From the NCBI GenBank assembly GCA_005765155.1, contig VCCP01000001.1, positions 1,426,001-1,490,000 on the forward strand: a stretch of 64,000 nucleotides of DNA, given 5' to 3'. The position numbers were made by a program, and so were the translations under genes. The notes beneath the pieces were generated by a model. That model was not told the origin of the DNA. It worked only from the letters and a program-made list of their open reading frames with translations, and searched no databases. Shown piece after piece: positions 49,022 through 59,363 of this stretch. This DNA is from Zelopaecilomyces penicillatus (lineage: Eukaryota > Ascomycota > Sordariomycetes > Hypocreales > Pseudodiploosporaceae). Within the stretch, counting starts at the first letter, position 1; the number at the start of each line of letters is the position of its first letter.

Positions 49022-49661
49022 TTAGTTATCGCAGTATATTCTTCCATTCCGGAGCCCAAGAATAGTATCTATTTTGAAACAAATTAGCAAACGATAAGTC
49101 ATTAAAGGAAGTTTGGGAATAGAGCATAAAACTTACTCAAGTCGATAGTGCTATCTCTTGTCAGGCCAGCAGTTCCACTATTACAGTTGCAAGTGTAATA
49201 GGTAGAGCCGGTCAGACGACAGGAGGGACAGCTGTTGCGGAAGTCACGGCTGCCACTGAAGTTAGTATGCCGTTTGTATTGAGTGAAGAGGATACAGAAA
49301 AGAGAGAATTTGGAGGAGAAATTTTACCCTGGTGAAACAAGTCTGCCACCGGAATTTCCGATACATCCGTTTAAATTGATCTCAGTTCGTCGATAAGTGC
49401 CTGCATTTAGACACTCGGCTGAGATTACTGCCGGACTTTGAAGTGTCATTGCCTAGAAAAGGGAAATAATAATAATAAAGGTTGTTAGCAGGTTTTGGTG
49501 TTCAATGTTCAGGGACGAGTTATGGGTCTTGGTAGGTGAACAGAAAAAGTAAAAAGGAAAAGACGCACAAGACCTCTGTAGTAGTTGGCAAATCCGGATG
49601 CGGCTTCTGTTGTGCCCAAGACAGCCGAAGCAAGGACAATAGCTGCTGAGGTGATATGCAT
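49022..49661 (-). CDS. Secreted cyanovirin-N-homology (CVNH) lectin-like protein
   Basis: Four exons on the minus strand, 49661-49569, 49452-49328, 49255-49137 and 49068-49022, splice into 127 residues with GT-AG introns and CTAAC branch sites. Residues 1-20 form a signal peptide (MHITSAAIVLASAVLGTTEA). The mature part shows the two tandem CVNH repeats: Cys45 followed by TEINLNGCIGNSGGRL, then Cys95/97 followed by STIDLNTILGLRNGRIYC. Seven mature cysteines lie at 45, 61, 82, 85, 95, 97 and 125, more than the usual four. The family fold binds glycans, often high-mannose, in several fungi and in cyanobacterial cyanovirin-N. With a signal peptide this one probably acts outside the cell or at the wall. 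It opens the island of small secreted proteins. None of its exons except the first would stand out as an open frame. Confidence 0.8.
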
Positions 49662-50987
49662 GATGATAGTATTGATCTTATGGCGAAGTCTAATGTACTT
49701 AAATAGTTGCAAGTCTGCCGTGCAGTTTGCCTGACAAGAATCCCAGCCATGCCTTGACTCGTTGGAGCTCCACACAGCTGACTCGATCTGAAACTATCCC
49801 CAACTCATTGTACAACTGTTCCGGTCATTAAGGTAGGCTCAAAGTGATATAACAACTGACTCGGTAGTACACTGTAACTATATCAGTGATGTGTGGTCTT
49901 ATATACCAAGGATTATGGGGCCGGCAGTGTTTTTGGTTAATATCCTATTGAGGCAGGCCACAGATCGTAACAACGCATGTGCCAAGAAATGTAACAAGGC
50001 TATGCAAACGGCAAATAAGAAGCAGGGTAGGGATAAAAGTTGCGGGGAAGTAAAGAAGACGGAATCTGCCCCGGAGAGGTATATGTCAGGTAGTTTGCCA
50101 AGCTTTCTCTCAAGGGACTTGGCAATTGCCTGTCGGCAAGTTCATCTTGAGCAGCCTCCATAGGATTACAAAAGCAGCGGTTTCTGAGGTCTGAGGCAGT
50201 GAATATGCTTTAGAAATGGAATTATTCTGGCATTATTGCTGTGCGACGCGACCGGCGATTGTGACCAGGCGTTGAGCTTGTCCTTGAAACCATGAGTATA
50301 GTTTTATGAGACCAACAGCTGTGTATACAAACACTGGGAACCGTTTACGCTGGAACTTGATTCCACCAAGAATATGTGATGACGCGGATCGTGGTTACAT
50401 CGCCGTTACAAGAGCCATGTCATATTATAAATAACGCGCATGCGACCTGTAGTGTCAACTCTTGATACCGATGGCGAAATTGTCTATGTGGTAGCTAGCA
50501 ACTCTCGCATGGTTTATATGAATCACCAGGACTGCGCGAGCTGGAGAGACAAGAACATTGCGGTCAAGGTTTTTGGAAAATAACAACAAATATGTCGGTA
50601 TAAAGGCAGGCAGCCTTTTCTTTCTGCTTGCGTTGAATGTAAGACGACAGGCGTTGGCATTGCTTTCCCACTTCCGTATATTATCAAGGCTTCTTAGAGG
50701 AGATATGTTTTTTTTAAAAAAAAAAAAAAACCAACGAGCAAGCTGCTCATGTGATTTACCTTTTATCTTAGTGTACATGGGTTAGGTACAATGGGAGTCG
50801 ATATCGTGACGAGACCAAACGACGGAGCTTCACTTGTAAGCAGCAAAACGCTCGTTGTACTTTTGTAGAAATTCATAATGCTAGCAAACCCTTTTGTCAT
50901 TTAAGCACAATAACTTGACATTCTCTGGAGCATTATCTATCGGGGCAGGCAGCAGTCCTGATCATGATCAACGACCTCTGTGGGTGT
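49662..50987. other. Intergenic region
   Basis: AT-rich, with a run of about 14 adenines at 50717-50730. No coding sequence is supported. TATTTAAG-like sequence on the minus strand (49698-49705) lies close to the CVNH start and may belong to its promoter. Confidence 0.45.
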
Positions 50988-51425
50988 TTATTTGCAAGGA
51001 TTGTCGACATCATCCACAATGTTTCGAACAAAGAGCACAGAACGAGTGAATTTGTCTTCTGCTATGCAGCTCTTGTCAAACTTGTCCAAAGCCTCCGTGT
51101 CGGTGGTTCGAATAGCGCAACTTAGGTATTGGTCACAGTAATATTTTGCCCCCACTGTTGCAGCACATGCCTTCTCCGTAGCAGCAACATTGCGTGCGCG
51201 AATAAATGTATTGCCGCAATACATTCTATCCACCTCTCTCTCCTTTCCCTTTGACTCCAGATCTATTGTGCAGGCAAATGTAGGCTTGTTGTCGACTGTA
51301 ATGACATGGTACACCCCACTAACACACTGAGCTTCACATTCTCTATTGCTTGCACAGGGGTTGTCTTTACTCATTGCACCTGCTATGAACAGGGCAAAAA
51401 GCGAGGCAATTGTTGAGGACTTCAT
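50988..51425 (-). CDS. Small secreted ten-cysteine protein
   Basis: A single exon of 145 residues. A signal peptide is clear (MKSSTIASLFALFIAGAMS, cleavage near residue 19). The mature protein has ten cysteines, at 24, 30, 34, 52, 70, 87, 97, 103, 120 and 144, enough for five disulfides. The sequence is mixed and charged without low complexity. I recognise no family. An even number of cysteines, a signal peptide and a size below 200 residues fit an extracellular cysteine-rich protein of the effector-like class; this is inference from shape only. A TA microsatellite 168 bp upstream supplies a TATA-like element. Confidence 0.75.
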   Translation of the reverse strand: MKSSTIASLFALFIAGAMSKDNPCASNRECEAQCVSGVYHVITVDNKPTFACTIDLESKGKEREVDRMYCGNTFIRARNVAATEKACAATVGAKYYCDQYLSCAIRTTDTEALDKFDKSCIAEDKFTRSVLFVRNIVDDVDNPCK

Positions 51426-52945
51426 CTTTGACTGGAGCCTTACCTAATTAGCTATTGAAGCAGAATAGGCAGAGCAGGTGTGTTACTCCATACCTGGGCA
51501 GTTGATGAGTGCTTCTGGTGAAAGTCTGTTTGGAGGTGGTTTCGAGGGTTTTTGTTGCTGAGATGTAGTCGCTACCATAAAGTAGATACTTGTATATATA
51601 TATATATATATGTAATGCATTCATATTTTAGAATTCCTAAGATAATGGGAAAGGTTGGAGTCAAACAAACGCGCTAATGCATCTCAAGCCCAGCCGCGCG
51701 GCATGCAAGGGGATCACGATGCAAGGCTATATCACAGACACAGGCTCACCATATTCTGTAGCATGAAACAAGCAAGCTGGCCGCAGATTTGTTACATTAA
51801 TAAGGGTATGCAGGCCCAATGAAAACTGTGACGAGATGCAGCGATATGCAGGTCTTGGTTGCTGGCACGCCCCATTACTGCCCACATGGTGTTCTCACAA
51901 AACCCGACGAATAGAGTAGTGATGAGTTGCACAGCACATTACTGCATGGTGTAAGGGATGAGGAGACGGAATGGGAGACTCAAATCACCCATGCAATATA
52001 TCTAGTATGCGCCATGTGGCTTGTATTTGCTTTGGAGGTGTTCACAAAGCCTTTGTATTCCTACATTATCTCGTCTGATGATTCGTTAGCTAAGACGAGG
52101 AGCTTAATAGATGTTGACAAAGCATCTCAAACATACACATCCTATCACAGCAGAGGTTGATGCATCCTGCAACTTGATTGGGCTTCCACCCTGTCCAGAA
52201 ATGGCTGCAAGTTGGCACTCCTGCCATTCACAATGCCCCGAGTAAACACTTCGTCTGTGAGTTTGTAGCAATCCAACATCCTCTATTTGGAATCAATTAG
52301 CCGACTATCATAGAAAACCTGGACATATATTGAGAACGGAAATTGCTCCCTGTGCGTAGCATGATGGCATACGGCTGCAAAGCGCGGACTGATGCAGCAA
52401 CTTCTATGTGAAAGGAACCCAACTAGCACAAGTAAGCTGGTGTCGGCATGGCAGAGCTTTGAGCCATGAGAGAGAGTATAGAGATGATGATGGTATTTGA
52501 ACCATGTCATCAATAAATCGCCTGAAGAAGCATGTTTGGCTGTATTTCGTTCGAGTAACATTGACGTGTGGCGGATTTTTCTTGTAGCAGTCGTTATGCT
52601 CCAACTTGTCAGCATGGTGAAGTTTCAGAACTACATTTACATGTAGTAATCCCTATTCTTTAGCCAGTTTGAACTATGCGTTCATGGACAAGGTTGATTG
52701 ATGGAAAACTTGTGGGATTTATAACTTTGGTTTGGTTCAGCGAATGCCAATCATCAAACTTGGCCAAGGGAGGCGGGGACACAGTTTCTCTTTAGGACAG
52801 GATGAAATGACATTGAAGAGGATTATAGTTGATTAAAACATCCCTAGATCAAGCGGACCGTCCATTTGCTAAGCTCCTTCGTACCAACGGTGATCCCATC
52901 TAATATTCCTATGTGTTGACACAGTATAGTGTTGGTTCTTCTCTA
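51426..52945. other. Intergenic region
   Basis: Apart from the TA run at 51593-51611, I see no gene. Short frames on both strands lack signal peptides or domains. Confidence 0.45.
51593..51611 (-). promoter_or_regulatory. TA microsatellite doubling as TATA region of the ten-cysteine gene
   Basis: About nine TA units lie some 168 bp before the ATG at 51425. Position suits a core promoter; unit-number change could alter it. Confidence 0.45.
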
Positions 52946-53143
52946 CTAATCGCTCAGAGTGATAGTATTAGGAAAAGGGGTTCCTCTTACACATTGATAA
53001 CCCAAACAGATTCCACTGCAACATTTGCTGTCATCTGTACAACGCCTACCAGTTTCCGTGCATCCCGTTTTCGGCGCCAAGGGGTTTGGCCGGGCCACTG
53101 CCAATGATGCAAAAGCGATCATGAAGATGGACAGGAAGTTCAT
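52946..53143 (-). CDS. Knottin-like secreted mini-protein, family member 1
   Basis: A single exon of 65 residues. The signal peptide is MNFLSIFMIAFASLAVA. The mature part has six cysteines at 28, 35, 41, 42, 46 and 51 with spacing C-x6-C-x5-CC-x3-C-x4-C, the classic framework of inhibitor-cystine-knot mini-proteins. Such folds occur in protease inhibitors, antimicrobials and venom peptides; which role applies here is unknown. The bases after the last cysteine (GTAAGAGG, then CTAATAC, then CTGAG) could be a 3' intron, so the 14-residue tail is uncertain. The ITLSD end resembles the matching place in member 2. It stands head-to-head with member 2. Confidence 0.75.
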   Translation of the reverse strand: MNFLSIFMIAFASLAVARPNPLAPKTGCTETGRRCTDDSKCCSGICLGYQCVRGTPFPNTITLSD

Positions 53144-53261
53144 GTTTGGGGAGCGATTTATAGAAAAGGGGGGAAACGGTAAATGCTGGTGTTAATGAAT
53201 TTGCTTCAACAAGTAATTTGATGCCAAGGAAGCATGCAATGCAAACATGCGACCAGCTAGC

Positions 53262-53271
53262 GTATATATAG
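53262..53271 (-). promoter_or_regulatory. TATA box of knottin-like member 1
   Basis: TATATATACG on the minus strand lies about 120 bp before the ATG at 53143. The other three family members have a TATA at a similar distance. Confidence 0.6.
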
Positions 53272-53780
53272 ATTCGATATCTTGCATCCACACAGAGCCT
53301 CGCTGGAATCATGAAATTCAGCACGCAGGAATGTTTTATGGCATGAAGTGCGCTGAAAGTCCAAGACAGGCCAGGCTATAAGTAGTACTGTGTCTACAAC
53401 TACATGATGATAAGGTGATGGTAATCGGGAAAATATCAAGTTGAGAGACAGCGGGTAGGGAATGTATTGGCCGCCTCGGAAGACCAAGGCGTTGGCAACA
53501 TTCCAAGGCTTGATGTAGCGGTGATGAAGTGCTGCGCGGGTGAAGCTTTTCCGCTGAATGTTTCAAAGCACAGACTCTGGGAGAGTCAGCTCATTACGCT
53601 ACTACGTACAATTGAGCCCCTGAATGATTTAACTCGCGTGTCTGTATCCGTACAATGGCCATCATTTACTGTGTGCGGAGTAACCAGACCGAAACATGGT
53701 CGAGAGCTCCAATCTCATGGGCGCTGACTTTGTGAATGATGGATGGAGTACTCCGTAGGGTGTTGATGTATTGGTGTAAC

Positions 53781-53789
53781 ATATATAAA
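53781..53789 (+). promoter_or_regulatory. TATA box of knottin-like member 2
   Basis: ATATATAAA lies about 135 bp before the ATG at 53923. Confidence 0.6.
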
Positions 53790-53922
53790 CACCAACCGAC
53801 ATGCTCCCGGCCGCTGTTTACAACAAACTGCCTTCTTCACTTCACTCATCAAAGTAGGCTCACCTACACCCATCTTGCCATCATATCCTTCAATTTATCC
53901 TTGGCAAATTGCTCTCTCAAAC

Positions 53923-54141
53923 ATGAAATTCCTAGCCATTTGCATGATCGCTTTTGCGTCATTTGTGGCAGCCTATCCTGGTACTTTGACAGAGCGGAAA
54001 TGCCAGGCTGTTGATAAGCCGTGCAACAACAGCTCGGAATGTTGCAGCCAATACTGTGACGTCAACTATTACTGCGTAGTAAGGATCACTCTCTCAGATG
54101 AAGAATCACATATTTGTTGGTACTGGAAAAAGGAATGCTAA
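53923..54141 (+). CDS. Knottin-like secreted mini-protein, family member 2
   Basis: A single exon of 72 residues from the ATG in AAACATGAA. The signal peptide is MKFLAICMIAFASFVAA. Mature cysteines lie at 27, 34, 40, 41, 45 and 51 with spacing C-x6-C-x5-CC-x3-C-x5-C, the same framework as member 1. A further 21-residue tail adds two cysteines (65 and 72) and two tryptophans, not present in the others. A GTAAGG right after the sixth cysteine could be a donor that would remove this tail, so the C-terminus is not settled. The first 84 bases match the broken member at 56316 at about three quarters of positions, so the two share a recent ancestor. It is secreted; role unknown. Confidence 0.75.
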   Translation: MKFLAICMIAFASFVAAYPGTLTERKCQAVDKPCNNSSECCSQYCDVNYYCVVRITLSDEESHICWYWKKEC

Positions 54142-55140
54142 TTTAATATGGCATCTAAGAATAATGACGTCTGACGGTTTGTGGGACAAAAAAGGCGAAG
54201 AGTACACAGCTGTTTGGAAAGGTTAATATGGACTGGGTTTACAGCCAATGACGATTCTCTCAAACACAAAAGGATCGTGAATCTGTAAAAATTGCACAGA
54301 ATAAAATAGAAAGCATACATCTAATGTCAATATTCACATGGGAAGGGCGTCGCTCGCCTCTCCCTCTCCTCATAACATTGTGCCAACCTCGTCACCCACC
54401 ACTCTTTGACGTGATGATGAGCAAACACTGTGACAGCCTTAGTGCCTTTGTGTGGTTAGACGCTGTAGGTGAAGATTACATCATATTGTACTTGAACACT
54501 CAGCAATGCTGCTGTGGTTTCTCTTCATCACCCCATTCATCCGTTCGGTTTCAGACGCCGCTACGTAGGCTTGCTTGCAAAGGAGGCGTTTGTCTCGCTT
54601 TATCTCGTCACGCATTGTCTTTTGGCTTGTATTATGAGGAACCGATCCCATTCTCAATACCTCTTCTGTCCTATGCCAGCCGATCTGCCACACATATATA
54701 GCTGGTAAGGTGGGCTGGAAGTATCGCAACATCAATGCAAGAAAGGGACGATATGGCCAAGGCTTGGAATAGGTACGCTGACATCTGCGTGTATTTACTT
54801 GGCTGACTTGAGTTGGGTATATTTGTATTGATATGGTAGATCGAATGAGGAACCTGTGGTATACAGATTTGACATGCGGCACTTGGCCAATGCCACTTCA
54901 GTGAAGGGAGAAAAGGCAGGCAATAAATCGCGTATTATGACAGAGCGTGGCCTATTGTCTCTGGGTGTATTGATTGATTCCACCTTTTTTCCCACCTCGA
55001 TCGTCCATTTGCATGCATAACACCTTCATGACCACCTGGATCCAACATGTGATTATAGCCAAGTGCAACAGTATATTAGAGCTTTATTTTTGGTCCAAAC
55101 AGCAGACTACCACCGATTCATGGGGATTGGGGAGGCATCT
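54142..55140. other. Intergenic region
   Basis: Lies between the 3' ends of members 2 (+) and 3 (-). Frames here show no domain, signal peptide or cysteine framework. Confidence 0.5.
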
Positions 55141-55296
55141 TCATACACAAATACCCTCATTGCAAAGGAAATGGCAACAATCCACGTTATATTCACATCC
55201 TGCACCAGGCAGTTGGCATTGTCGTTGTTGTAAACTGTCTGGCAAGGCCATCGCCAACGATGCATAAGCCATCATATAGAGAGCGGAGAACTTCAT
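55141..55296 (-). CDS. Knottin-like secreted mini-protein, family member 3
   Basis: A single exon of 51 residues, the shortest intact member. The start at 55296 is chosen over upstream in-frame ATGs because it opens a signal peptide (MKFSALYMMAYASLAMA) that aligns with the other members. Cysteines lie at 27, 34, 40, 41, 45 and 50 with spacing C-x6-C-x5-CC-x3-C-x4-C. The protein ends one residue after the sixth cysteine, which suggests that the longer tails of members 1 and 2 are additions or misread introns. It stands head-to-head with the broken member 4. Secreted; target unknown. Confidence 0.75.
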   Translation of the reverse strand: MKFSALYMMAYASLAMALPDSLQQRQCQLPGAGCEYNVDCCHFLCNEGICV

Positions 55297-55403
55297 GTTG
55301 CGAGATGGATTCGAAGGTGTATAGATAAATGGTATGGAAGGATAGTGGATTATGGCATAAACAAGTTTGCTTGAAATGATTATTTGGGCACATCCATGTT
55401 GAC

Positions 55404-55410
55404 ATTTATA
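55404..55410 (-). promoter_or_regulatory. TATA box of knottin-like member 3
   Basis: TATAAAT on the minus strand lies about 110 bp before the ATG at 55296. Confidence 0.6.
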
Positions 55411-56181
55411 CCTTTCCGTCAAGTCTTGCTATTCGTACCAGATCTGTACCATACCTAGCTTCAAGTTATCCATCCCATGTTGATAACTGCTGCTGGACGT
55501 TTTGAGTACTGTCATATTTCTGATTCAACCACGCTGCAGGCTCTTGCGCTGATCCTCCTGCTCATTGCGTAGTCTCCTCCCTCCCTCTCTCAGCATGATG
55601 ACATACATGGCGCTCATTTTTTCAAGCTGGCATTTCTCTATGTGGCGCTTTGCAGATAATTGTGATCGTCTTGCTTCTTGTGGTAGGTGTGCATTTCGGT
55701 TTGCCACGGTTTGGAATTTAGCCAGTGAGGCATTCACGTTGCCACGTCTGTTGCAGAAGACCAAGTTTGTAATAATGCGTTGGTTGGCCAACGAAACGGC
55801 GATCTGTCTTGGACACGATGCGATCGTATTGTAGTTATCACATCGGTCAATGGATCAAGGAGCCAGCCGTGTCTCGGGTTGTCAGTAAAGATGCTTGCTT
55901 CATGTCTTTGCTATCGACACCGACCACCAGTAATTGCGTCACAATGCTACATAAATGTACCGAGCACAGAACTTTTGAGACAGTCACATCATTACCGTAG
56001 CGTACAACTAGCAATCATTTTTCAAATGTGCAAAGGGTGAGTCAGTTATAATGGGAACGCATTGATAGAAAGCCAATCAGCTCTCATGTGAAATGAGACA
56101 CTAATAAAACAAAATACATCTACTACACACAAGCAAGGTATCTGATATGTGCTGGAGCAAGGTCATTGGATTGATGCACCT

Positions 56182-56189
56182 TATAAATA
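56182..56189 (+). promoter_or_regulatory. TATA box retained by the broken knottin member 4
   Basis: TATAAATA lies about 130 bp before ATG 56316. It shows that the promoter layout outlived the loss of the reading frame. Confidence 0.55.
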
Positions 56190-56315
56190 CGATCCTGCAT
56201 GCACTCATACCTTGTGACCGCCATCTCAGCTCACTTCTGCCACAGTACGGATACGCTCATCTACGTCAACAACTGCCCCCGTTCCACCCCCTATTCAGCA
56301 AATCGCCCTCCCAAC

Positions 56316-56504
56316 ATGAAGTTCTTCGCTGTTTGCGTGCTCGCCTTTGCGTCATTTGTGGCGGCCTACCCAAGCGCTTTGACGGAAAGGCAATGTAGTA
56401 GATTTTAGACTCCATACGTAAACAACATAGAGTGTTGTAGGGGAAATTGTTATTTTGAACATCATTATTGCGATTTAAGAAGCTTACATTTGTTCGCATT
56501 ATGA
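56316..56504 (+). pseudogene. Broken knottin-like family member 4
   Basis: ATG 56316 opens a signal peptide (MKFFAVCVLAFASFVAA) very close to that of member 2, including a shared 17-base identical block (TTTGCGTCATTTGTGGC). The frame is stopped by TAG at codon 31 (56406-56408), four codons after the first framework cysteine. Beyond the stop the same frame still carries the CC pair and the fifth and sixth framework cysteines, with six residues between the last two, and then runs to a TGA at 56504. The place of the second framework cysteine is a tyrosine codon (TAC). So the framework is interrupted twice, by a stop and by a lost cysteine. A 30-residue secreted remnant could still be made. No splice option that skips the stop was found. 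Confidence 0.75.
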
Positions 56505-57309
56505 GAAGGGAGAAGACTGATGCAATATGGCCTTTAGCTATGATCAGGTATTGGGTCTCGTCGGTCACAAAGACAAAACGCGCGAGGCTCCCCAGCGAGC
56601 CACACACAGACGATTGATCTGGACTGATGGATAGGCAATTATGATTGTCGCAAACAAAGTGATACGCAGAACCTGTACACTATACCCCCAGAAACACCGA
56701 ATCGAGAAATAGAATCACACACACGTAATGCGAATGTGAATGTGGCGAGGTCGCCCATCCTGTCCCCTGCCTAGCAGTACTCGACGTAGCAATGATCAAG
56801 ATGCCATGGCAAACCTCACGGAATGATTTGACATTGAAGGATCAAGTGTATATCGTCTCGATCTCTGCAATTGTGAACCATCAAAGTTGAATCCATCTTT
56901 TCCGGTCCTGAATACGGGCCAGATTGATCAAGCAGAGCGAAGTTTTTGAGACGATCACGTATCATTGATGGGCCCTATTTCAGCCAGGAACAATCGTCTA
57001 TATAAGGAACAGCTAAGCTAGCCGTAGAGTAGCGACTTCGGAGAACAGTTACATGTCTCCTCAGCACGCCCCAATTGCCGACCAAACCATTTACTCAAGG
57101 TTTCCTTTTGTAGGCACCGTAGGCCACGAGGAGGAAGCGATCCAACAGTGCCGTTTGGTGCACCCATCAGCACCAAACACCAAAATGAGCATTTGACCAA
57201 CCGGATTCAAGGAACAGATGCTTTGCTCTCACATTCGGTTTCTAGAACTAGACATGATTCATGGAACTTGGAGTGCTGAAGCTTGACTAAGAAATGGATA
57301 TTATTTATA
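56505..57309. other. Intergenic region
   Basis: No coding sequence is supported. Confidence 0.45.
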
Positions 57310-57739
57310 CTAATTAGGACCGCATTCATAACGTTCACCGCCATATTCCCACCATCCGGCAGCCTTCTTTTGCCCGTTTATGCACTGGCTAAGGATTTCA
57401 GCCACGGCGTCCTATTTAGATGTTAGCAAATATATCTAGATATATATATATATATATGTATATATATAAAGCTCTAAACGCAGATCTGTAGGCATGGATG
57501 GTGAGCCCTACATCGCAATAGCGAGCCACAGAGTTGGGAGGGATGTTGAGTTTGCAGTATGCACCACCACCCGAAGACTCTTGGAAGCGGCATGCGCCTC
57601 TAGTATGGCAGTTGCGGCATACTTCCCCTGCTCGGCTGATATAGTCGGCTCCTTTCTTAGGAGCTCCGCCAAAACAGTTTGCGGCCATGGTGGATGATGT
57701 CAGTAGCAAGCCGAGACTGATGGAAGTATGGAGCTTCAT
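57310..57739 (-). CDS. Small secreted eight-cysteine protein, two exons
   Basis: Exons 57739-57512 and 57411-57310 on the minus strand join in phase 0 into 109 residues. Residues 1-20 form a signal peptide (MKLHTSISLGLLLTSSTMAA). Eight mature cysteines lie at 22, 41, 44, 50, 62, 75, 86 and 106. Exon 2 supplies a helix-like AVAEILSQC and the aromatic stretch GWWEYGGERYECGPN. The junction (donor GTAGGG right after YCD) is inferred because exon 2 reads sensibly only in that phase. The intron has a GCTAAC branch site, ends AAATAG and holds a long AT run. Family not recognised. A TATTTAA element lies about 130 bp before the ATG. It is probably an extracellular protein with four disulfides; function is open. 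Confidence 0.7.
57430..57470. repeat. AT-rich microsatellite inside an intron
   Basis: Alternating AT/TATA bases, including ATATATATATATATATGTATATATATA-type sequence on the plus strand in two blocks, lie within the 100-bp intron of the eight-cysteine gene. Confidence 0.8.
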
Positions 57740-59363
57740 AGTGTGTGAATGTACTTTTGGGAGACTTGGAATTGGGTAATTAAAAAAATGGTGGGCCACA
57801 AATATCGATTAGGTGGTGAAGGAGTGTTGGCTATGTTTGACATTGAACCTCAGGAGATTGTTGCTCTTTAAATAAGTGGTGGACGGACTCTGCTTAGTAG
57901 CACACGCACATATAGTGCTCGGCCAATCTTTTGTTGCTATTTATAGAGTTTGAAGGAATCTCCACAAGATAACTTGTAAACGAACTATTACCGCATCCCT
58001 GTTCAAGAAGAAATTGGTAGCACGTTCTAGTCTTTCCAACGCTTCCAAGACATGCATAGATGCATAGTAACCCGGTAGTGCCGGCGGTTTGACAGCCGTT
58101 GGAAAGCTGTGTACCCTTAGACTACTAGGTAGGTAGTTACTAGGCATCAACCAACGGCAGCCTGTAAGCGCTACCATGGTCCACAGACTGCAAGACGTAA
58201 ACCGAATTCTTGGGTCCAAGGGTGACAACCACCTGGTCTGAAGTAGTCCCACCACTTTGGTTTTCCATGTAGTATGCTTGTCACAGCGAGATTTGGTAGA
58301 CTCAAAGATGATGTTTGTGCGAGTTTTCAATACTTGATTACTCTAAGAGTATTGGAAGAAAAACAGCGCACACTACACTGGGAGAGAATAGAAGACTCGG
58401 TCAGCATCAAGGGACAAAGCTTCGCATCAGGTTTCGTACATTTTCTGCCCGATTCACAATTAAGAACATGTCAAAATAGAAAAGCTATGCAGTTCGGACT
58501 ATTCCGACACCTTTCATCCCATTTATCCCACTTGGCCCTCTCTTATCCCACAACAACTTACGTTATCTTAAATAGTGTTGGATTATTCCACATCATCCCA
58601 CATAACGTCGTACAGCACATACCAAACAGCCGACAAAGGTTGTCAAGAAAAAGCCGCTTCATCTCATGGTGTTTGCGCAACTGATAAACTAAGTGTCCAA
58701 TTTTAGGAACATGGGAGGGTCAGACATGCAAAGGCATTGACTTGCATGTTAATCCCATACTTACCCCCGAGGTACCACATGCACCTACCACATCAATCAA
58801 TGCAGGGAGTTTTTGAGCAGATGAATCTGTCTGTAGACTTTTGTAGTCTCGATCATATCTCACGTGTTATCGTTTACAGACGGACCTATGATGTATATGG
58901 ACATCAAACAATGAGAGCTTGTGTAGAATTTGGAATCGCAACAAGCTGGATTATAGTGGAATTTGTCGTTGTGAAACAACAGATTGCTTGATATTGACGG
59001 GTTCCGAGTCATGACCCCTAGCCCGATGGGTTACAAAGAACCCTCATCGATGTTGGTGCCACCATCCCTATCTAATGGCACTTGCATATCTAGCACTGAC
59101 AAAACAATAGATATTACGGCCGGCTTACCACCGTGTCATGGCACCAACACTTTTCAAGGTGAAACATAATTAGACACTGCGGTCACTGATTGGCTAGAGA
59201 CTTGACTTCACTCGGAATATCAAAAGACACCATTGGAAAATAAAAGAGCGCGCGGCCCATCTTGCTTTCATTTCACACCAAGAGTCATCTCCTATAGAAT
59301 ATTTGAACCTATCCGAAACCCAAGTCCAAGATACTCTCATCATCACCCATTACATACTTTACC
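57740..59363. other. Intergenic region
   Basis: No gene supported. Near 58510-58620 several TATCCCA/ATCCCAC words repeat, which may be a transposon remnant too short to classify. An AATAAAAG at about 59237 may be the core promoter of the next gene. Confidence 0.4.

Larger units (their letters stand above)
53144..53922. other. Shared divergent promoter region of knottin members 1 and 2
   Basis: About 780 bp between two start codons facing apart. Each end has its own TATA element. No other gene is supported. Confidence 0.6.
55297..56315. other. Divergent region between knottin member 3 and broken member 4
   Basis: About 1 kb between facing-apart starts, with TATA elements near both ends. No other gene is supported. 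Confidence 0.5.

Noticed and set aside
58510..58620. Repeated TATCCCA words suggesting a DNA transposon
   Set aside because: No terminal inverted repeats, target-site duplication or transposase fragment seen.
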